NCBI RefSeq assembly: GCF_010183535.1
Contig: NC_071330.1
Coordinates: 7,607,717-7,671,716, forward strand
Length of the DNA stretch: 64,000 nt
Direction of reading: 5' to 3'
Source of the DNA: Caenorhabditis remanei
Lineage: Eukaryota > Nematoda > Chromadorea > Rhabditida > Rhabditidae
In this document: piece by piece, positions 58,775 to 64,000 of the stretch
Layout: every line of letters starts with the position of its first letter
Position numbering within the stretch: the first letter of the stretch is position 1
Position numbers and translations under genes: made by a program
The notes under the pieces: generated by a model
The model's database searches: none
Told to the model about the DNA's origin: nothing
The model's input: only the letters and a program-made list of their open reading frames with translations

Positions 58775-61700
58775 GTGAGTTCTATTCTTCTTTGTGATCT
58801 TATTACAGTAACTCTTCTATTTTATTTCAACGTTTTCCTCATTCTCCCCTCAACCTATTCTCATTTTCTCACCTTTTTCTGCCAATATCCTGTCAAAAAG
58901 TTGAAAAGCCAAACATACTGAAACCAGTTCTTCTTCTTCTCTTCTGTCACTGATCTGACTGCAAAACCCAAACATATACAGATTGTTATACATATTGTGT
59001 TTTATACAATGTGTATACATTTCTATGTCTCTTCTTCTTCTTCTTTTCTCTTTTTTTCTACCAACGATATAGTACTTTACCGGACAGCGTCGGACAACTA
59101 CCTTCTTTTCACATAACATTTACATAATAATTCAATTTATCTCACAGCTACCGATTCTCTTTTTGTTTCTCATGAAATTCTACCGGCATCTGTTCATAAA
59201 CAAGAAGAAGACCTCTAATTTTTGTCGGCTTCTTCTTCTTCTACCCGCTTCTTCTTCCGCCTCAATGGCCTTTTTTGACACAAAAAGGTCCGACAGATTG
59301 AGAAGAAAACAGAGAGAAAAAGAGGTCTTCATTGAATATGCAAATGCTCAATCCTTCCGGGATTTCTTCCGAAAACTGGTTATTGTTACCGAAAGGTTTT
59401 TGACGACGACGGCGACTTTTTTGGTTTTGTTGCAATTCTGAGTAGTTTCTTTTTTTAAAGCAAGAACTGAGTGAGAAAAACAGCTTTGTGGTCTCTGATT
59501 TTCCGGTTTTTCTTCAACATCATTTCAAAAATTTCAATTTTTCATTTCCTGATTTACTCAAGTTGTCATTCTTCGAATTCCAGACAAAACTGTGCCTCAT
59601 ACCCTCTCGCAGGGGTTTTCGGCAACGTGCCATTAGGCTCATTAATTAAATCTGACAGTCGGTTTCCTATATTCTAAAACAGTCGTCTCTCACCCTGTAA
59701 ACCGTTTTCCGGTATAGAAACATGTTTCAACAATCATACCGTATCGCTTTTTCTATAAATTTGTACTTCTGACTCTGTTCTCAACACCATCCACCTCCAT
59801 GTTGGTTTTGAAAACCATCCTCTTCGTCCTTCCATTTTCCCCTCCCTTTTCTTCCAGTTTCATCTTCATTTCCGTTCTCGTTCCGACCTTCATCAGCATC
59901 ATTTATTCCTCTTCTCTTAATTCATTCCTTCTTTTTTCTGTTCCCTATCAATTGAATATCCATCTCAAATGCATTCTTCTTTCTCTCTTTCTCTCCAGTT
60001 TTCAATTTGTCGTGCACCTGTTTTGTTACGTAATCGAACTGTCTCTTTCTCCCTATATGACACTAGACATCTGCCCCCAACACTTCATCATTTCGAATGA
60101 TTTCTTTTCTCTTCTTGGATAGAGCTCATTTCATACAAATGATCCTCTTTCTCCATTATCAGAAGACAAAGGATGAAATGATGAAATGTACAATGATAGA
60201 TAAAAAGTGATGGTTATTGAGGACGGAAAGTGCCGAGCGCCCGCTCTTTTATGACATAAAACGATCCTTTTTTGAACACTTTCGACTCGATGCGCTCCAA
60301 AATGTTCTATATCTTTTCAACATATTCAAAAGTTATACATTCAACTATTGATTGCAAAGTTTTCATTTTTTGAGATCTAGTGCATTTGTCTAACTTTTAA
60401 TTTCAATTCTGTTTCTGTTTTCAAAGAGATTCAGAGATCGCTAAAAGTTCCCCATGAATTGGGGGTCTTCACTTTGGTTTTCTCCAAAATTTTGGAAGTA
60501 TTCTCAACCCACTTCTTATTCTCATTCTTTATCCTTAAAACTTATCGAAAAGCTTCTCGAACACCTGCCCTGTATTTTTCTCCAGCAACATTCAAGTCTC
60601 TTGAAACTAAACATAAACTTGTTGAGTCGTCAAGAGGACCTTCTGAAAAAATTCAGCCTCTTCCAACTTCTTCATTCCATTTGCTTTATTTCGCACGACT
60701 GTAATTTGAATGTTCATATCAAAAAGGAGAGAAAAGGACTAGGGGAGAAAAACAACTGTACAAAAATATACGAAGGAGTTGGAGTAAACAAAACAATACA
60801 CAGACAAAACACCTTTTTGTTTTCCTTTTTTAGTGAAAATACAGTTTTCTGTTCAGATTACTTCAATTTTTTCAGTTACTATCTATTTAATTGAGCGTTA
60901 GAAAAAGAGATAATCCCATTCATAACTCTCTAAATTATTTTCAACTGCTGCCGTTTGCTCTCTATTATCTTAAGTCCCTAATTGTTCACCAATCTGCTCT
61001 TTTTCTCTTCCTCATATATACTAATTATCTCAGAAAAGATTTGGAGACATAGTCAGTTATACAAATTATAATAGAGAAAACGACAGAGAATAGGCTTTTG
61101 GAGAGACACAGATGTCTCATTTTTGTATACAAATTCGCCAGATGCCCTCTCCGTTCGTGGGAACTTTCTGTCTTTCAATTCACCATTTACCTCTTATTTT
61201 CGGAAATCATGACCTATAATAGACACATTGATTTTTCACGGTTTGTCGAGCTTTTTCAATATGATTCAACTCTTATTCTCTTTCACCTCTTTCCCTCTTT
61301 CTACCTCTCTTTTCCCGGTCCTATGGTTATTCATACGTACACAATTGTATGTTCAGCACCCAGCACCGCGTATCTAACTATTATGACCTTGCTGTGCTAA
61401 AGGGTTGAGACTTCTCCTCTTTCTCTCTTACATTCTTTTATAGTTTTCAAATGGATTTTATCCACTTACACTTTATATCACTTTTGGAAAGGTTGTCTCA
61501 TCTCCTTTTTTGAATACTAGTTTTTGACAGACTTCGACTAAAAACTGACGGTCTCTTCATGGAATTTCAGACTAAGACTGTAGCTTTCGATTTAGGTTCA
61601 TATATTCAGAGAAATTTTGGAGAAACGTTGATGATATAGCTGAACTTATTCAGCTTTTTGAGATGATTGAATTCGGAAAACGGTGCTGAATACACCACAG

Positions 61701-64000
61701 TCTTAGTGTCAACGAGTTCTGTCTTTCGCAGTTTTTGCTTTGGCACCATATGGTTTCTATACAGTTTTCTTCAAGTTCTAAAAAATCAAGATTCGAGAAT
61801 CTCAGAATCGTTATAATCTCTCTCCTGACAGCTCATTTGCAATAAAATTCTCCAAAAAGTTATTTTCTTTTCAAATAATTTCGGAGTGCATCTCTCTGCC
61901 GTTGTTCTAGTCCATTTCCTCAATGTGTGGCCATCTTTTTCGTCTTTTTTTCTTCTTTTTACCACTTGCTTCTCCTCAAATACATCACGTTTCTTTTGTC
62001 TTCTCCCTCCTCTTCTTCTCAGAAATTCTCAGAAATTCTCACATTTTTCATGATTGTTGCAAATGCACCATTTCGGGGGGTGGTCTCTAACTTTGTCTAT
62101 CGTTTCGTTTTTCGTAAAATATGCGCACGCTACACGCCCATTCTTCTATCCAAATTTGTTTTCATCAATTTTTAAACACCCTCCTCTTTTTCGCCTTTTC
62201 GTTTTACTTTTGAGACTGTGGTCACTAAACGTAATTTCATCTACAAGGTCCACTTTGCTTTCGGACTCCAGCTTAACTCTTTTTGTTTTTTGATTCATGA
62301 GAATCGATCAATTCGGATAAGATCTCGTCGAGTGATAAAAACAAAAGTTTGTGTATACACAAACAGAGAAAAGTCGTTGTCGTCGTTGACTCAAAATTAA
62401 GTGTTACAGCGAAGAGATATAAGTAAGTGGCACTATGAGTGGTGTATCTGGTGTAAAACGAACAGTTGTGTCCCTGCGGGTAAGAGGTCGTGCCATCCCA
62501 GTTGTCACCAAGATGATGACATTTTGATATTAGATTCGCAGATCGTTGAATAAGATTTTGATGACAGAGAACCTCATAACTCATCGAAGAATGAAATTGA
62601 AAATCTATTATACGAAACATAACGTATTCCACAGTTCTTTGGTTTATTTTCCGTTCTATTCTGTTCTTCTTATCTAAAACTTAGAATCACTAGAAATCAT
62701 CGTAAATCTCGAAAACTATGAAGTTTTCAAAAGTTCTTGAACTTATCTAGCTTTTAAAATCCGGATTCTGCCAGTCAACACGTCATTTCATTTTGTGTGA
62801 ATACCATATGTTCACTCCGTCCTCACCAGTTGCTCGCTCGACGTTAAGATCTTGACTCCGGATAAAAATTCATTTAGAAATTTCTAACTGATGACCAGAT
62901 AAGAAGTGTAAACCCATTTCTCTTCCGTCTATTTATTTCTTCTTGGCACCGCGCCAAGAAGCGTTCCCTCTTCTTTTCTCTATTCCTCTACGCGTACCGC
63001 GCGGAGTCGTCGCGCTTCTCATCAATCTCCGTCATGAGTTTTGTGATGTCTGCCAGCTCTCCACGATCTTTCTGTTAACTCGTGGCGATTGCGGGCGCCG
63101 ATGAAACATCTTCCATCTTTTCATCGGTCGACGCCCTGCTCCTTCTTCTTCTTCAGACCGCCACCACCCTTCCTGATGCTTCTCCTTTGACCAGAAATAA
63201 GGGAAAATAGTGTATGAATAATGGATACGCAGATATCCACATGCGGGGACCCAAAATGTTTCCGTTTCGCAGAGAGTAGGAGAAGAAAGAGATTGGCAGT
63301 TGGAATTCAACGAGACCTCTCTTTTTCAACCCGACTGGGTCGCTTTTTTGTGTCCCTCTTGACCACATTTTTCAAAAAAAAGAGAGAGAGAGAGAGCATC
63401 CGGAAAAAAATGAAGAAAGATTTTTTACACCAGTACAACACCACAAATATTTGACACACTTTCTGAGTTTTGACACCTCGTTAGGTTTCTCGATTCCGGA
63501 GTTTCTCCTAAATTTTCAAGGTTAGGTTTTGCACTTGTTCTATACCGAGTAGGCAGTTTTTCTCAACAGTTTAAATCAATAAACCTATCAAATCCTGATT
63601 TCACGGGTTTCCACAATAATTATACCAACTGAAACCTTGAAAATGAACACCGCATATGACCTGTAATCAGAAATCAGTTTCTGCCAACTTCGTGGAGTTT
63701 GTTTCGTTTTCTATCTTTCCTAAAAAAAAACCATAATCTTTTTGTTCATAACTTTCTCAGGCAATTGAATCTTTTCCCAACCAAAAACTTTGCGGTAAAC
63801 GAAAAGAGCAGCTCAATAGAGACCGGAAGCCGCGCGAGCGCAAGAACAAGAGAGATAAAATGATAAACGAAGTTAGAGAATATTGTCTTTTTCTCTTCCC
63901 ATCTCACCTCTTTGATTGATCTTGTTTTCACTTCTCATCTCTCGATTCCACAATTCCTTCATTTTCTGTGTGCATTGGTCGGATATATTGGCGGCGAGCC
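58775..64000. other. Gene-poor, strongly pyrimidine-rich region, probably intron or regulatory DNA
   Basis: About 5.2 kb in which the plus strand is dominated by TC, TCT and TTC tracts, with scattered GC-rich patches (for example 62995-63010 and 63830-63845). Microsatellites: TTC near 59034-59045 and AG near 63379-63398. Many open frames exist but all are T-rich and low-complexity. No homeobox WFQN motif, tRNA or other landmark was found on either strand. It may be a long intron of the gene at 56182 or its 3' neighbour's promoter. Confidence 0.45.

Noticed and set aside
59148..59441. Possible third exon of the right-end gene, after TCTCACAG at 59147
   Set aside because: Read in the required phase it gives a Leu/Phe-rich then basic sequence unlike the acidic exons and soon stops. 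The better-looking frame is out of phase.
60454..60894. 146-codon plus-strand frame
   Set aside because: Low-complexity Ser/Leu/Phe composition in pyrimidine-rich DNA; a second frame over the same bases is similarly open.
1..64000. Bacterial-type features (CRISPR arrays, operons with ribosome binding sites, integrons)
   Set aside because: The DNA is nematode nuclear sequence with spliced genes; no regular spaced repeats of the CRISPR type were seen. No functional tRNA or rRNA gene was recognised either.

Overview
This is nuclear DNA from a nematode, almost certainly a Caenorhabditis. Genes are broken by many short introns (about 40-110 bp) with TTTTCAG acceptors, several start codons lie directly after an acceptor (the pattern of spliced-leader trans-splicing), and the gene set (POU-IV factor, RAD-51 paralogue, HEN1 methyltransferase, cuticle collagen, NPC1 paralogue) matches in content what I remember of C. 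elegans chromosome III around C30A5-C02F5-F09G8. Several protein stretches (UNC-86, PBS-6) differ from the C. elegans versions as I remember them, so I infer a relative of C. elegans. Gene names were assigned by reading the proteins and remembered synteny, not by a search. Coding frames were joined by hand. For unc-86, mob-4, rfs-1, fbxl-1, henn-1, the four-TM gene, pbs-6, the CID gene, DRG2, TM2D2, col, the DNase II gene and one of the two small paralogues the summed exons are a multiple of three.

Layout. 1-3039 (-): class C GPCR, cut by the left edge. 5075-7737 (-): unc-86, followed by about 5.5 kb of upstream sequence without recognisable genes (7738-13226), probably its regulatory region. 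13227-14176 and 14640-15491 (+): MOB4/phocein and rfs-1, then a 491-bp fold-back element (15647-16137). 17913-20367 (+): F-box/LRR gene fbxl-1 with a C-terminal CaaX box. 21175-22801 (+): henn-1. 23025-23394 (-): small secreted protein. 24246-24869 (+): four-TM protein. 24961-27075 (-): two tandem tetraspanins. 28247-29558 (-): C2H2 zinc-finger protein. 30128-31002 (-): pbs-6, sharing a short promoter with a CID-domain gene (31284-32471, +), which is followed closely by DRG2 (32798-34013) and TM2D2 (34232-35126), a possible operon. 35252-36484: two divergent paralogues of unknown function. 37015-38499 (+): CFAP410-like LRR gene. 38986-45481 (+): ncr-2, with a cuticle collagen nested antisense in its largest intron (42903-43851). 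45919-47708 (+): mrps-9, carrying a tRNA-like repeat in an intron. 47892-48270 (-): small roadblock-like protein. 48557-50115 (+): DNase II (crn-7). 50572-51505 (-): protein of unknown function. 51654-54115 (-): secreted protein with two vWA domains and a C-type lectin domain. 54116-64000: gene-poor, pyrimidine-rich sequence with two clear exons (56182-56255, 58519-58774) of a gene that probably continues past the right edge.

The genes mostly have independent jobs: neuronal fate (unc-86), recombination repair (rfs-1), small-RNA methylation (henn-1), proteasome (pbs-6), transcription termination and translation GTPase (CID gene, DRG2), sterol transport (ncr-2), mitochondrial translation (mrps-9), apoptotic DNA degradation (crn-7), cuticle (collagen). 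The less ordinary observations are the predicted switch between prenylated and unprenylated FBXL-1, the mucin-like class C receptor, the divergent orphan pair, the two repeat elements and the unidentified acidic gene at the right end.
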